The notes: generated by a model not told the origin, from the sequence alone. DNA of 64,000 bases from Dromiciops gliroides (GCF_019393635.1 NC_057864.1:478816117-478880116); one strand, 5' to 3'; numbered from the stretch's first letter, positions 34,200-45,137 are shown. Made by a program: numbers and translations.

Positions 34200-35170
34200 G
34201 AAATACCCTTTCCTCTCCCCTTGAAATCCTTCCTAGATAGGTGGCAGACTTCCTCTATTAAAACTGCCTTTCTATCAAGGAAGGCTGTTGCCTTTGTGGG
34301 GCATTTAAAGAGGTGAAACTACAGGGAACTTTAGCCACCCAGCCCTGTGGTGCCTTCCCATTTGGGTCCAGCCTCCTACAATTTGCCCCCAATCTCCTGT
34401 GGGATTCATTGACTTATTTGTTCATTCATTCATTGATTCATTTATCCACCATAGATACTCATCAGGTCTTCACTATGAGTAAAGCACAGTGCTACGGAGA
34501 GCCCATACCCAGGAAGCTGGACTGGGGGTCTGTCACACCTGCTCCTCCCTCTCTCTTCTCCACTATCCCCCTTGCCCCAGGCCAATGCCATCCAGATGTT
34601 TTGCACTGAGCTGTGGGGGCAGATGCTTTCCCATCCCTCCATGGGCTCTTGACCTTCTATGGGCTGTTGACCCTCCTCCGGCTCTTCCCATCCTTTGTTC
34701 AACTTGCCAGCCATGCCTGTCTGAGCCTTGGCAGGGGCTGGGCTCCCTGACAACAGGTCCCCACTGATTGAGATCAGGCCTTCCTGCCGGGCAAGGTTTG
34801 TCTTCCCACCTGCAGAGGGAGGGAATGGGGGTGGGCTGAGCATGTCTGTCTCCAGTTTTACCTCAGTCTCAGGGAGGATTTTGAATGCCAAGCCCGGGTG
34901 ACTAATGTGCTGTCTTTCACCTTCCGTTTCATAAATCCTTCTACTCCCGTGTTTGCAAATGCTTCCTGCTTTATTGGCTCCACAGTGCCCACTTCAAAAG
35001 CCCTTCCATTGTCAGGAGAGCCTAGCTTCTGGCGTCCCACCTGAAGTCAGGGAGAGGTGGGGGGGGCAGGCTCCCTGATTACCAGAGGCTACTAAACACC
35101 AACCACTCAGCAGCTCGAACTAGTGGGACCCCATCAGTGGGCCAGGCTCAAGCTGTACCCTCAGAGGTCA
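34200..35170. other. SINE-poor unique region
   Basis: GC-richer than its surroundings. Frames of 149 codons (minus, 34442-34891) and 92-98 codons (plus) exist but lack recognisable domains or splice structure. A small ATTCATTCATTCATT repeat lies near 34420. Confidence 0.45.
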
Positions 35171-35189
35171 CCAGGTTTCAGCACAGTAT

Positions 35190-35535
35190 AATGCAGCAGT
35201 CACAGGACCTGAGTTCAAATCCAACCTCTAAAAATTGTGCCACCTTGGGCAAGTGACTAAACCAACTTGGGCCTCTGTTTCTTTATCTGTAAAATGAAGG
35301 GTTTGGACTAGATGGATTCCAAGGTCCCTTCTAACTCTAGGTCTATATTTGAGCCTCAGTTTCCACATCTGCAGAATTAGAAGGTTGGACTTGACAGTGC
35401 CTGATACCTTTCAGCTCTAGGACTGATATCCCAAGTTACTTCACTTCTCTGGGCTTCAGTTTTCTCATCTGTAAAATAGGGATGTTGTGCTCAATGGCCT
35501 TCCCATCTCTAAATTTTTGATCTATGATCTTCGCC
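35190..35535 (+). repeat. Two MIR-type copies in tandem
   Basis: 35190-35345 (GACCTGAGTTCAAATCC, CTCTGTTTCTTTATCTG, CCTTCTAACTCTAGG). 35430-35535 has the 3' half (GGCTTCAGTTTTCTCATC), with another partial copy between. Confidence 0.65.
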
Positions 35536-36339
35536 CCCATCCATGAATGCACCTTCCATCTCATTCATTGGTTATGATTTTGCATCTCCCATTCAGAACC
35601 AGTTTGCCCCTGGGGAGTCTTAGGACAGGTTACTGAGGAAAACTCAGTCTCCTGTTCCTTCTTCCTATACCGGGGTGGCTTCCAGCCTTCACCTGCCGAG
35701 GCCAGAAAGGGCAGAGCCCCAAATTCCCTCCCCACCCAGGGCTGTCCCTTGCACTAAGCTGGGAGCACTGGGAAAGGATGGGTGCCATGGCCAGAATCCA
35801 GAGCTCGCTGGTGTTTCAGGGAAATCCTAGAGAGTTGATGTGCCCTCCAAGCAGAATCCTGGGCTGGTTTCAGAACAGTCACGCTCAGCTCAGCTGCATC
35901 CCCCCCAGGGAAGCCACCCACGTGATAACCTGCTCACGAGTCTGTCCTGATGGCTTCTGGCATCCACCCCAGGGGTCCATCCTGTTGGCTAGCTGCCCAC
36001 ATACAGAGTGATCACACATAGGGTTTCAGAGAGCGCCTGGGCTAGAATCTGAGGGGGCTCGTGTCAGTATCCAGGGAGGGCTTCGGCCGGAGAAGGAGTC
36101 TAGGCAATTTCTAAGAGCACCAGGTTTTTCAGTAACGCTAGAGCCAAGGAAGGGAGCCCTTCTAGAGGCGTCTTTAACTCCCTGGAGACCCATCTCCATA
36201 AATCTGTCCTTGGAGCCAAAGGCAATGACATCTCCTTGGCATTGAGAATTGGCTGTGGGATGTGATGGTGTTGTCTCCTCTTAAAAATGGGACCTTCCAG
36301 TTGCATGCACTCTAAGCACAGACAATTTCAGTATGTTAG

Positions 36340-36660
36340 GCAGCTAGTTGGCATAGTGGCTACATCAGTGAATTTCAACAAGACCTGAGTTTGAAGGTTG
36401 CCCCAGACGTTCATTAGCTATATGATCCCAAGCAAATAACATTCAGCTTTGGTTTCCCCATCTGTAAAATGTGGAAAATAATAGTACTTATCTCTCAGGA
36501 TTGTTGTGTCTCAAATATGATTTTATTTATAAATATATAGATATAATATGTATCTACACATATACATATATATACATACACATATGGTATACATACACAC
36601 ATATATACACACACAATACATATACACATATATCCCTTTGCAAAAGCACTATATAAATAT
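36340..36660 (+). repeat. MIR-type SINE with a TA/CA-rich expansion
   Basis: GGCAGCTAGTTGGCATAGTGG head, GTTTCCCCATCTGTAA, then about 120 bases of TATACA/ACACA repeats (36521-36630) before AAAAGCACTATATAAATATTAG, the usual 3' part of this SINE. Confidence 0.6.
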
Positions 36661-36709
36661 TAGCTCTAATTATTGTTATGCTTAGGAGGGTGCTAGAAAC
36701 TAGAGCTTG

Positions 36710-37060
36710 AAGGGGTCCTCAGAAGCCATCAATTCTGAAGAAAATGGAGCCTATACAGTTTCAGTGACTTGCCCAAGGTCATAGAGATGTTTTAGAGGAA
36801 TGATTTGAACTCAGCTGCTGATTCCAAAGTTAGTACACTTGTGCTTGAGGCATTGGCCCTGGAGTCAACACCGGAGTTCGATTCCTGCCTTACTGTGTGA
36901 CCAAATGGTCCATTGGCCTGTTATCTCATATGATCCCTGCAACGATCCTGTGAGGCGAGTGCTACTGTTACCTCCATTTTACATCTGAGGAAACTGAGGC
37001 AGAGAGGTAAAGTGATTTGCCCAGGGTCATAGAGCTACTAAGTATTTAAGACTGGAGAAG
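36710..37060 (-). repeat. MIR-type copies
   Basis: GTGACTTGCCCAAGGTCATAG and, at 36920-37055, a better copy with CCATTTTACATCTGAGG, AGTGATTTGCCCAGGGTCATAG. Confidence 0.65.
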
Positions 37061-37131
37061 AAAAAAGAAAGGGGAGGGGAGGAGAAGCAGTTCAGCAAAT
37101 TAACCAACACCTTAATGAAGTCTTTTTTTTT

Positions 37132-37741
37132 GCATCCCAAGGTTTTTGTTTTTATTTTTTTATAATAAACATTTTTATTTAAAGTTTTGAGTTCCAAATT
37201 TTATCCCTCCTTTCCTCCCTCCCCTCCCCCCTCCCTGAGGCAGCAAGCAATCAGACATAGGTTATACATATGCAATTATATAAAACATTTATCTTATCAG
37301 TCGTTTTGTATAAGAAAACTTGAGTAAAAGAAAAAAAATGAAAGAGAGGAAAATCGCTTGTTTCAGTCTGTGTTCTGTCAATATCAGTGACTTTCTTTGG
37401 AGGTGGATAGTATGTTTCATGGATAATCCGTTGGGATTGTCCTGTATTGCTGAGAATAGTTAAGTCTTTCACAGTTCTTCATCAAACAATATTGCTGTCT
37501 CTGTGTGCACAATGTTCTCTTGGTTCTGCTCACTTCACTATATGTCAGTTCATAGAAGTCTTTCCAGGTCTTTCTGAAATCATCCTGCTTGTCATTTCTT
37601 ATAGCACAGTAATATCCCATCATTATTATATACCGCAGCTTGTTTAGCCATTCCCCAATGGATGGGCATTCCCTTGATTTCCAATTCTTAGCCACCACAT
37701 AAAGAGCTGCTGGAAATATTTTTGTGCAAATGGGTCTTTTC
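37132..37741 (-). mobile_element. 5'-truncated L1 insertion with target-site duplication
   Basis: The 3' end lies at left (TTTATAATAAACATTTTTATTT, AGTTTTGAGTTCCAAATTTT). The minus-strand frame to the right encodes a degraded ORF2 C-terminus with CTKIFPAALYVVAKNWK and CPSIGEWLNKL. ATGAAGTC followed by a T run occurs at 37115 and 37742. ORF2 normally has over 1200 residues, so only the last ~100 remain and the copy is dead. Confidence 0.8.
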
Positions 37742-37761
37742 ATGAAGTCTTTTTTTTTTCT

Positions 37762-37860
37762 TTTGTTTTGTTTTGTTGTTGTTGTTGTTGTTTTGTGAGG
37801 CAATTGGGGTTAAGTGACTTGCCTAAGGTCACACAGTTAGTAAGTGTTAAGTGTCTGAGA
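37762..37860 (-). mobile_element. Truncated short-form SINE (outer copy of a nested pair)
   Basis: GTT-rich tail, GAGGCAATTGGGGTTAAGTG, ACACAGTTAGTAAGTG; it stops at GTGTCTGAGA, so the head is missing. Confidence 0.8.
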
Positions 37861-37868
37861 CTATTTTA

Positions 37869-38023
37869 TTTTATTTATTTTTTTGCGGGGCAATGGGGGT
37901 TAAGTGACTTGCCCACGGTCACACAGCTAGTAAATGTCAAGTGTCTGAGTGAGGCCGGATTTGAACTCAGGTACTCCTGAATCCAGGGCCAGTGCTTTAT
38001 CCACTGCACCATCTAGCTGCCCC
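37869..38023 (-). mobile_element. Short-form SINE inserted at the end of another SINE
   Basis: GCGGGGCAATGGGGGTTAAG to CATCTAGCTGCCCC. TCTGAGACTATTTTA (37854-37868) and TCTGAGACCATTTTA (38024-38038) match at 14 of 15. GTGTCTGAGTGAGGCC has a small duplication in the core. Confidence 0.9.
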
Positions 38024-38218
38024 TCTGAGACCATTTTAAATACAGAGATCTCAGGTGTGGTCTTTTTGTTGTCGTTTCCTCCCTATTTCCTCTTGGTTCT
38101 AGGTGCTCCTTTCTGTGTTAGTTCATTTAGACTTACTACTGTATTCCATTTTAAAAATCAGGCCTTTCCAAGATGGAAGAGAATGACCTTCCCTCCTGGT
38201 GGCTCATCGAAACATTTC

Positions 38219-38370
38219 TTCTTTTTTGGGGGGGATGGGCAATGAGGGTTATGTGACTTGCCCAGGGTCACACAGCTAGTAAGTGTCAAGTGTCTGAGGT
38301 CGGATTTGAACTCAGGGTCTCCTGAATCCAGGGCTAGTGCTCTATCCACTGCACCACCTAGCTGCCCCTC
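38219..38370 (-). mobile_element. Short-form SINE
   Basis: GGGCAATGAGGGTTATGTG to CACCTAGCTGCCCC. CATCGAAACATTTC (38205-38218) and CATCAAAGCATTTC (38371-38384) are a 12-of-14 duplication. Confidence 0.9.
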
Positions 38371-38639
38371 CATCAAAGCATTTCCAAAGATGGCTGGCCA
38401 GTCAGTGGAAAAACCCCACAGTTCACAGAGAAAGATTCTGCTCATTGTTCGGCCGTTTTCTTTTCCATCGTAAACCTCTTCTTAAGATATTTCTTTCTCT
38501 TTCTTCTCCCCTCCCCCCACCTCCCGCCCAACTCCCCAGTTCTTCAGACTCCTAGTAGAACTCTGGCCCAGCAAGGCTGGAGTGCCCGGCCTATAGAACC
38601 CCCACAGAGGAGACAAGGCATCAGACACCCCAAAAGGGA

Positions 38640-39010
38640 AAGCAGAGCGAGCCCCGGAGGCAGCCTGAAATTTGGTATTTAATATTTCAGGTAAAACACT
38701 TACTTAGATTCAATTATCCTTCTTTTTACCTTTTTTTCCCTCTCCGACAAAGGAAATTGCCTTTTGAATCAGCCAACTCTCTAATTACCAGATTGAACGA
38801 TTGAAATTTTTAGGGCAATTAAATGGAAGCAGTTCTGGTTTAGAGCCCATGGTGTCCCCCGCCCCCTCCCTCCCTCCTCTTGTCTGGAGCCTTTCTCTAA
38901 TTTGGAGGCAGTTACAGAAAGACAAGCAAACCTTTAAAACCAAGAAGTATGTCTCCCGGAATTCCTCTGTGGATGTTTTATAGTCTGAGCAGAAAGGGAT
39001 CTGCTGAATT
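38640..39010. promoter_or_regulatory. Candidate conserved noncoding element (strongest in the window)
   Basis: SINE-free AT-rich block with clustered motifs: TTTGGTATTTAATATTTC, GATTCAATTATCC, AATTGCC, CTCTAATTACCAG, GAACGATTGAAATT, AGGGCAATTAAATGG, CTCTAATTTGG. It lacks codon structure and repeat signatures. It resembles developmental enhancers in style; alignment is needed. Confidence 0.35.
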
Positions 39011-39289
39011 TGTTCTCCCTGCACGAGCACGTCAGAAACACACAGTTCAGGGGGGTCACGTCCTAATCCATCTCACCATACTCACCATAAAGATAACGGC
39101 CTCTTTGATGGCCCTGGTGCAAGGCAATGAGAGCCCAGGAATCATTAGGGAAGGAGATGCTGAGAGATGGGGAGGGCTCTAGGGCCCAGGTCCGAAGCTT
39201 TCTGCAACCACCCACTGTGGTTGTCTGCATCCAGTAATGGGCTCATGGAGTCACATAGGTTTAACCTGGCAAAGACTTTGAACCAATTT

Positions 39290-39480
39290 TTTTTTGGGGG
39301 GGTGAGGCAATTGGGGTTAAGTGGCTTGCCCAGGGTCACACAGCTAGTAAGTGTTAAATGTCTGAGGCTGGATTTGAACTCAGGTCCTTCTGAATCCAGA
39401 GAAGAAGAGACTGAGGCCCAGAGAGGTTCAGTGACTTGTCCAAGATCAGACACAGGTGGTGAATGACAAAGGCAGGATCT
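39290..39480 (-). mobile_element. Head-truncated short-form SINE followed by MIR
   Basis: GGTGAGGCAATTGGGGTTAAG to GGTCCTTCTGAATCCAGAG, then a switch to GAGAAGAAGAGACTGAGGCC, a MIR-type minus copy ending near 39480. Confidence 0.75.
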
Positions 39481-39704
39481 GACCCCATTGAATCTGGAAG
39501 ACAACAATAAATACTTTCTGGCCATCTCCACTGAGACCACGGGCTACATTCCCCATCAGAACCTTAAACTCTGGCCCTGGAACCACCCTATTCTCTGATG
39601 GGTCATTGATGGTCTTTTCTTGCTTAGATCCAGGGCTCCAAAGCACTTCTCTTTCATTTCTTCATACCTTGAGAGTCCCTCCCTCCCTTTTCACCTCTGC
39701 TTAA

Positions 39705-39825
39705 TATGGTATCTTTCATGAGAATGTAAGCTCTCAGAGGGAAGACATTGTTCTGATTTCTCACATTTTTATTCCCAATGCTTAACCCAGTTCCTGGCAC
39801 ATAGTAAGCATTTAATGTTTTTTTC
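39705..39825 (+). repeat. L2-type 3' end
   Basis: GAATGTAAGCTCTCAGAGGG, TTCCTGGCACATAGTAAGC, ATTTAATG. Confidence 0.7.
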
Positions 39826-40464
39826 TATCCATACATCTAATTTTTCAACCTCTCAGCCTTGACCTGTCAGAACTTGTTTCAGGCCTTAACAGGGCAAAGT
39901 TAGCACAGCTGAGTCCTCGGACCCTGGGAGACCCGCCAAGCATTGTCTCTGGAAACTCTTGCTGCTTAAGTGGCCACAGCCCAAGTATGGGGAGGGGGAA
40001 CTCAGTCAGAGGGGCAACAGAGAGCCCTCTGGGTTCGCCACACTTAGTCTCTCTGGGACTTGTGTAAAATGAATGGGGTGGAATGGATGCCCTCTTAGGG
40101 ATCTGGTGGAAAAGACATTTCCCTTTCAGCTTTAGATCTGTGGATCCATGTTCCCTTCTGGGCCTCAGTTTTAGGTTCCTCTTGGCTCTAGATCTAGGAC
40201 ATTGTCCAACATTAGGCACATCACTCAGAGGAGCTTTCTTTTCCCAGGTGAGACACCAGGATTGTGAGAATCTCAGTTTATCTGATGGAAACTTTTGTCC
40301 ATAAAGAGGCCTTTTCATCCTTAGCTCTGGCCCATGTGCAAACTGCCCTCTGTGTCCTGAAAAGGTCCATAAGTATAATTCTCTGAGGATGCTTGGGACT
40401 GAGTGGGACAGGGCGTGATGCTGGAAATGAAAGCTCAGGAGAAACTGAGTCATAGGATCTTAGT

Positions 40465-40655
40465 ATCTCAAGTTTAGGGTTTAAAGCAACCTTGGAGGCC
40501 ATCTGACCCAACTCATTCATTTTATAGATGAAGAAACCAAAACCAGAGATGTGACTTGCCCAAGATCACTTAGTCCATAGAACTCAGAAGTAGGATTTGA
40601 ACTCAACCCCTCAGTCTCCAAATCCAGTGCTCTTCCCAGTGTACCATGGTGGTAG
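40465..40655 (-). repeat. MIR-type SINE
   Basis: TTTTATAGATGAAGAAACC, GTGACTTGCCCAAGATCAC, GATTTGAACTCAACCCC, CAGTGCTCTTCCCAG. Confidence 0.7.
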
Positions 40656-40930
40656 CAGAGACCATCCATGAATGTATTATCTAATGCTACATGATCACTC
40701 GGTTTTAGAAAAAGACGGTGCTCAGAATAGCCTGACAAATGAATACATTGCGAGGCCATTTTTACAGATAAGGAAACAGAGGTGAACTCATTTATTCAGT
40801 GTCACGCTGAATTCCCAGAGCACCAAGCAGGGTCAGAACTCGCGGCTCCTCCCTTATGGGCATCTGAAGCTCATCTCTCCCTTCCTGCTGCCAGTTTGTT
40901 TCACAACGGTCTCATTTTGCTAAGTTTTCC

Positions 40931-41247
40931 ATGGTCTCAGCTCAATTCTGATTGTGGTTGTTTCTGTCTTTATAAGATGAAAAAGGAGGGTGGTGGGATG
41001 GGGGAGGGGAAAGCTAGACAGGAATAATTGGCTAAGAGCTCGTAATTTCTGTTTTGATTCACTAAAAGTCTCAGAAGCCACAAATATTCCATCTAGGATT
41101 TATCTATGAGCTTAGTCTTAGCTGCTCTCACACTCATTACCGCTCAATGACTGGAGGGGACGAGATTTCTTGTCGTCTCTCATCCCAGGGAATCCAGTTC
41201 AGTTAGACATGCTCCACTCCCAAACAAGGGCTTAAGATGCCAGAAAT
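40931..41247 (+). repeat. Duplicated unit, copy A
   Basis: It shares a colinear series with 43566-43882: GACAGGAATAA, TAATTTCTGTTTTGATTC, ATTCCATCT, TGACTGGAGGG, and ACTCCCAAACAA then GGCTTAAG. By eye about 80% identical in the best part. It matches no SINE or LINE I recognise. Confidence 0.8.
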
Positions 41248-41734
41248 TAGGAAGTAGGAAGCCCAGCAGCGCATGCCTTGGTGGCCACTGGCTCCAGAGA
41301 TTTATTAGCTGTGGAGAACACGAAGCCTCCCCTTCCTCTAGACAACAAGCAACTTGTCCAGCCCTGGGGCTAAGAGGCTTCTGAGGAGCCAGGGAGAGAA
41401 TCCTGGAATGGGATGGGACTTCAAGGGATCACCCCATTCCTTCCTTCCATGAGCCCAGGCAGATAGCTTTCTACATTAGTCTTCAAGGGAAAAGATCTCT
41501 GATGGGAAACAGGGGCTATGCCCTCGAATCCAGGGCACCACGAAGAAGTTCTGGAGTGTCCTCTGTGGTGTTGGCCTTTCCTGACCATCCCAGCCCTCAT
41601 TTATTAGAAATCCTAGGGTGATAGTGGAGGGGGTGCTGAAGATTGTGACAACCAAAAGTCAACAGAACTTCACTGAAAGATGAGCTTTGTGCAAGGCTGA
41701 AGTAGCCTGGGGAAATGCCACCCACAGGTCAGTC

Positions 41735-41825
41735 AACAAACATTTATTTAGCCAGGAACTGTGCTAAGCACGGGGATACAAAAAGAAAATAGTCCCTGTC
41801 CCTCCATTCAATGAACTCGTGTTCT
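41735..41825 (-). repeat. L2-type 3' end
   Basis: AACAAACATTTATTTAGCC, GAACTGTGCTAAGCAC, GGGGATACAAAAAG, reversed L2. Confidence 0.6.
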
Positions 41826-41837
41826 TTGCACATATAC

Positions 41838-41915
41838 ACAGTGTCCCAAAAATCTTAGTGCAAGTCGGAGCTTTTGGAACTAAAACTTTACAAGTAAAAG
41901 ATGTGTGTAAAATAA
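41838..41915 (+). repeat. Possible mariner-type terminal fragment
   Basis: ACAGTGTCCCAAAAATCTTA followed by GTGCAAGTC resembles the terminal inverted repeat of mariner-like MITEs. No partner repeat in reverse orientation is seen nearby, so the element would be truncated. Confidence 0.35.
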
Positions 41916-42169
41916 ATACAAGGTCATGGGGGTGGGGAAGGAGGATGCACTAGCAGCTGGGGTTGACTTCTCAAAGGCCACACTGGTAATAAGTGGCATA
42001 CCCAGAGTCCGCCGACTCTGGATCCAAGGTGATGTTTCAGTTGAGCTCCCAAGGAAACCAGGGCTTTTGAGTGGCAGAGGTAAAGAGAAAGTCCTTTTCA
42101 GTTACAGGGAACAGCATGTGCAAAGGGATGGAGGTGATGATGGAGTGTCCACCATGTCCCTGACATGAT

Positions 42170-42548
42170 CGTTTGGCCTTTGCCTAAAGGCCTCCAGGGA
42201 GGGGAAACTCACTGCCTCCCCAGTAAGCTCATGGGCCTTTTGAGTAGTTTTAATTACTAGGTGGTTTTTCCTTACATCGAGCTGAAATCTGCCTCCCTGC
42301 ACTGGAAAGAATACTCTGGCTCTTGGATCTGTTCTCTGGGACCAAGCAGAAAAGTCCAGTCCCTCTTCCACACGAGAGCCCTTTAAATACTGGAAGATAG
42401 CAATTGACCTATAAATGCCCTGGCCACTCATAATTCTCCCCTTACAACCCACTCTAGCTGATCCTTCCTAAAATGTGTCCTTCCACCCTGCCCCCACGTG
42501 AATACCTTACTTTATTTTATTTATTTATTTATTTATTCATTCATTCAT

Positions 42549-42603
<55 letters not shown>

Positions 42604-42636
42604 CTTACTTACTTATTTATTCATTCATTCATTCAT

Positions 42637-42687
<51 letters not shown>

Positions 42688-43485
42688 TTGTGGGGCAATG
42701 GGGGTTAAGTGACTTGCCCAGGGTCACACAGCTAGTAAGTGTCACGTGTCTGAGGCTGGATTTGAACTCAGGTCCTCCTGAACCCAGGGCCAGTGCCCTA
42801 TCCACTGTGCCCCCTAGCCACGCCCTACCTTACTTTATTTTGACTAAGGCATAGCATAGGGGCATCCTTGTCTCCCTAGCCATGGGCCCTCTGGCCCAAA
42901 CAAAAGCCAACCAAGATGGCATTGGCTTTTCATTTGGCTGCCCTATTCATGCTGTTGATATGTCTTGAGCTCACAATCCACCAAATATCAGAGACTTGTT
43001 TTCCCGCATTTGTCCTTTTACCATATCTTCCCTGCCTTGAACTTGTGAAATTGATTTCTTGATCACAAGTGTAGAACTTTGCATTCATCCTTTTTATATT
43101 TCATCTTCTTAGACTTGGCCCATTTGGCTTGTTGAGACCTTAGAATATTTTAACTCTCCCTCCTGGCATCTGCAAAGCTCTTCCTTTATGTAAGTCATTG
43201 ATTAAAAATGTAGAATGGGTCAAGAACAGATCTCTACCTCATTCCCCTCAACAATAGTTCCATAACCATTTTCTTCTAGGGCCAGACCAGAAAAGGTTGA
43301 TATTTTTTAACTACCTACTGTCTCTTCCCACCTGTCCTTTCCCCCAGTCTGTGCTTCCTATCAAGGAAATGCTTCTGCATTCATCCATTGGCTGTATTCA
43401 TATATTGGATGGTCCACTAGACGCTGCCCCCCCCCCTCCAAGTTACTACGAGTCCAGTAGTGACTGTTACCCTGCAGAGGGTTTT
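42170..43485 (+). mobile_element. CR1/L3 LINE 3' portion, split by a SINE
   Basis: 42180-42480 (AAACTCACTGCCTCCCC, CCCTTTAAATACTGGAAG) and 42842-43485 (GCCCTATTCATGCTG, AGCTCACAATCCACCAAATATC, TTTCATCTTCTTAGACTTGGCCC, GCATCTGCAAAGCTC, AAGTCATTGATTAAAAATG) are consecutive parts of the CR1/L3 3' region. No open reverse-transcriptase frame. Confidence 0.7.
42519..42825 (-). mobile_element. Short-form SINE with an expanded (TTTA)n tail, perfect 16-bp target-site duplication
   Basis: The SINE body is 42690-42825 (GTGGGGCAATGGGGG to CCCCCTAGCC). The tail side is ~170 bases of TTTA with TTCA and TTAC variants. TACCTTACTTTATTTT is exact at 42503-42518 and 42826-42841. The YLFIYLFIY frames are translated tail. 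Confidence 0.93.
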
Positions 43486-43565
43486 CCTTGAGACATGGGC
43501 TATGTCTTCTCTAAGCTTTGGGAACTTCCGAACACCCAGGTCAATGTCACATTAATCATTCTGTG

Positions 43566-43882
43566 ATTTTAGCTTGATTCTGCTTGTAGCTTTTTCTGCT
43601 TTTAGCTGATAGAAAGGGGGCTCGGGGAGTGGAAGGCATGGAAAGTGGAGAAACCAGACAGGAATAAGTGACTGAGAGCTTCTAATTTCTGTTTTGATTC
43701 CCTCAAAGTATCAGAATCCACAAGGATTCCATCTTGCATTTGTCTTTGGTTCAGGGACTCTGTTGATCTCATTACTGTTCAGTGACTGGAGGGAACATTG
43801 CTTCTTATTCTCTCCTATCCTGGGGAAGCCGGTTAAGTTAGACACGCTTTACTCCCAAACAATGGCTTAAGCCGGCAGAAAA
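43566..43882 (+). repeat. Duplicated unit, copy B
   Basis: Partner of 40931-41247 in the same orientation, about 2.6 kb away, starting just after the CR1/L3 element ends. Shared motifs are in the same order throughout. Confidence 0.8.
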
Positions 43883-44369
43883 CGAAGATGCTTAGTGAAA
43901 TCTGATGCCTTAAGCTCCTTTCTCCTAGACCCGGAGTCACTTGGAGTTTCTTTATCGCTGCTTATGCACTTAGGGGATGCTGGGGACCTTTGGGAGAGCG
44001 GAGGATATTCACACTCTTAAACTCCTAGGTGATCTCTCATTGAGAGAGCTGATGTCCCACTCTCGACATCCCTGAGATGAAGCCAGCCTTGAAGTCAGGA
44101 GGACCTAAGATTAAAGTCTAGCCTCTGGCCCACACTGTGTGATTCTGGACAAGTCACTGAAATTCTCAGGGCTTTCCCTAAGGCTCTAAGTTGGCTTTCT
44201 GCAACGGTAGAGGGAGTTCTCTCACCCTGGAGTTCCCCACACACATGAAATTGGAAGAAGCCCAATTGTCCTCTGCTGCTAAACATCTTCCCCTCCCCTT
44301 ATAAAACCTGAGCAAATCATATCTTTAATTTCCATTTTTTAATGTACTTAATGTTTGCTTCAATAGACT

Positions 44370-44465
44370 GTAAGCCCCACTGAAGAGCCTTTCAACTTGG
44401 TTTCTGCACCTCCAGAGCCTAGCACAGTGCCGGGCACATTTTAGGCTTTTAATAAATGCTTCTCA
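44370..44465 (+). repeat. L2-type 3' end
   Basis: GACTGTAAGCCCCACTGAAG, CCTAGCACAGTGCCGGGCAC, TTTTAATAAATGCTTC. Confidence 0.75.
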
Positions 44466-44757
44466 AAGAGCACCATAACATTGGGAGGTGATGTCATGAC
44501 TTGCAGTGAAGTGGATTTAAGTGAAGGGGGATTGGGCAAGGTCACCAACCTCACTCTCTCCTCCAGAGCCATCTGGGTCCAGCAGCAAGATATACATCAG
44601 GACGACTAGAGATGGCTCTGGATGTTTGAGGCAATCAGGGTTAAGTGACTTAACAGTCACACGGTAAATGTCAGGTGGCTGAGACTAGATTTGAACTCAG
44701 GTCCTCCTGAATCCAGGGTCAGTGCTCTATTCAGTGTGCTACCTAGCTGCCCCACAT
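44463..44757 (-). mobile_element. Composite SINE, second copy
   Basis: Extra module (GACTTGCAGTGAAGTGG, GGTCACCAACCTCACTC, GCAAGATATACATCAGG) joined to SINE core and head (GAGGCAATCAGGGTTAAG to CTACCTAGCTGCCCC) at the same junction as 28630-28955. Confidence 0.78.
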
Positions 44758-44904
44758 GCTTATTGAATGAACTTATGAAAGTGGCTAATTTACTACCGGG
44801 GAGAAACTCATGAATTGACAATCTTCCCAAGGCCATTCCATGTATGCCTCTTTCTACGTTGAGAACGAAGAGAAACCGGCCATAGTAGGGCGCACCTGGA
44901 GGCC

Positions 44905-45137
44905 GCTGGATCTTGTCTGACTCTTCCTGACCCCATCTGGGGTTTTCTTGGCAAAAATACTGGAGTGGTTTGCCATTTCCTTCTCCAGCTCATTTTACAG
45001 ATGAGGAAACTGAGGCAAACAGGGTGAAGTGACTTGCCCAGGGTCACATAGCTAGTAAGTATCTAAGGCTGGATTCGAACTCAGATCTTTCTGACTCCAG
45101 GCCTGGTGCCCTATCCACTGATCCCCTTAGCTGCTCC
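44905..45137 (-). mobile_element. Marsupial long-form SINE
   Basis: GACTCTTCCTGACCCC, GGGGTTTTCTTGGCAAAAATAC, CATTTCCTTCTCCAGCTC, AAGTGACTTGCCCAGGGTC, CCCCTTAGCTGC. Confidence 0.9.

Noticed and set aside
39845..40453. 202-codon minus-strand open frame, the longest in the window
   Set aside because: No recognisable domain, no splice or start context, and it crosses MIR-like segments. Its length is within chance for 64 kb of six-frame sequence.
42473..42854. Hydrophobic frames reading YLFIYLFIY, resembling a membrane protein
   Set aside because: Translation of the (TTTA)n SINE tail.
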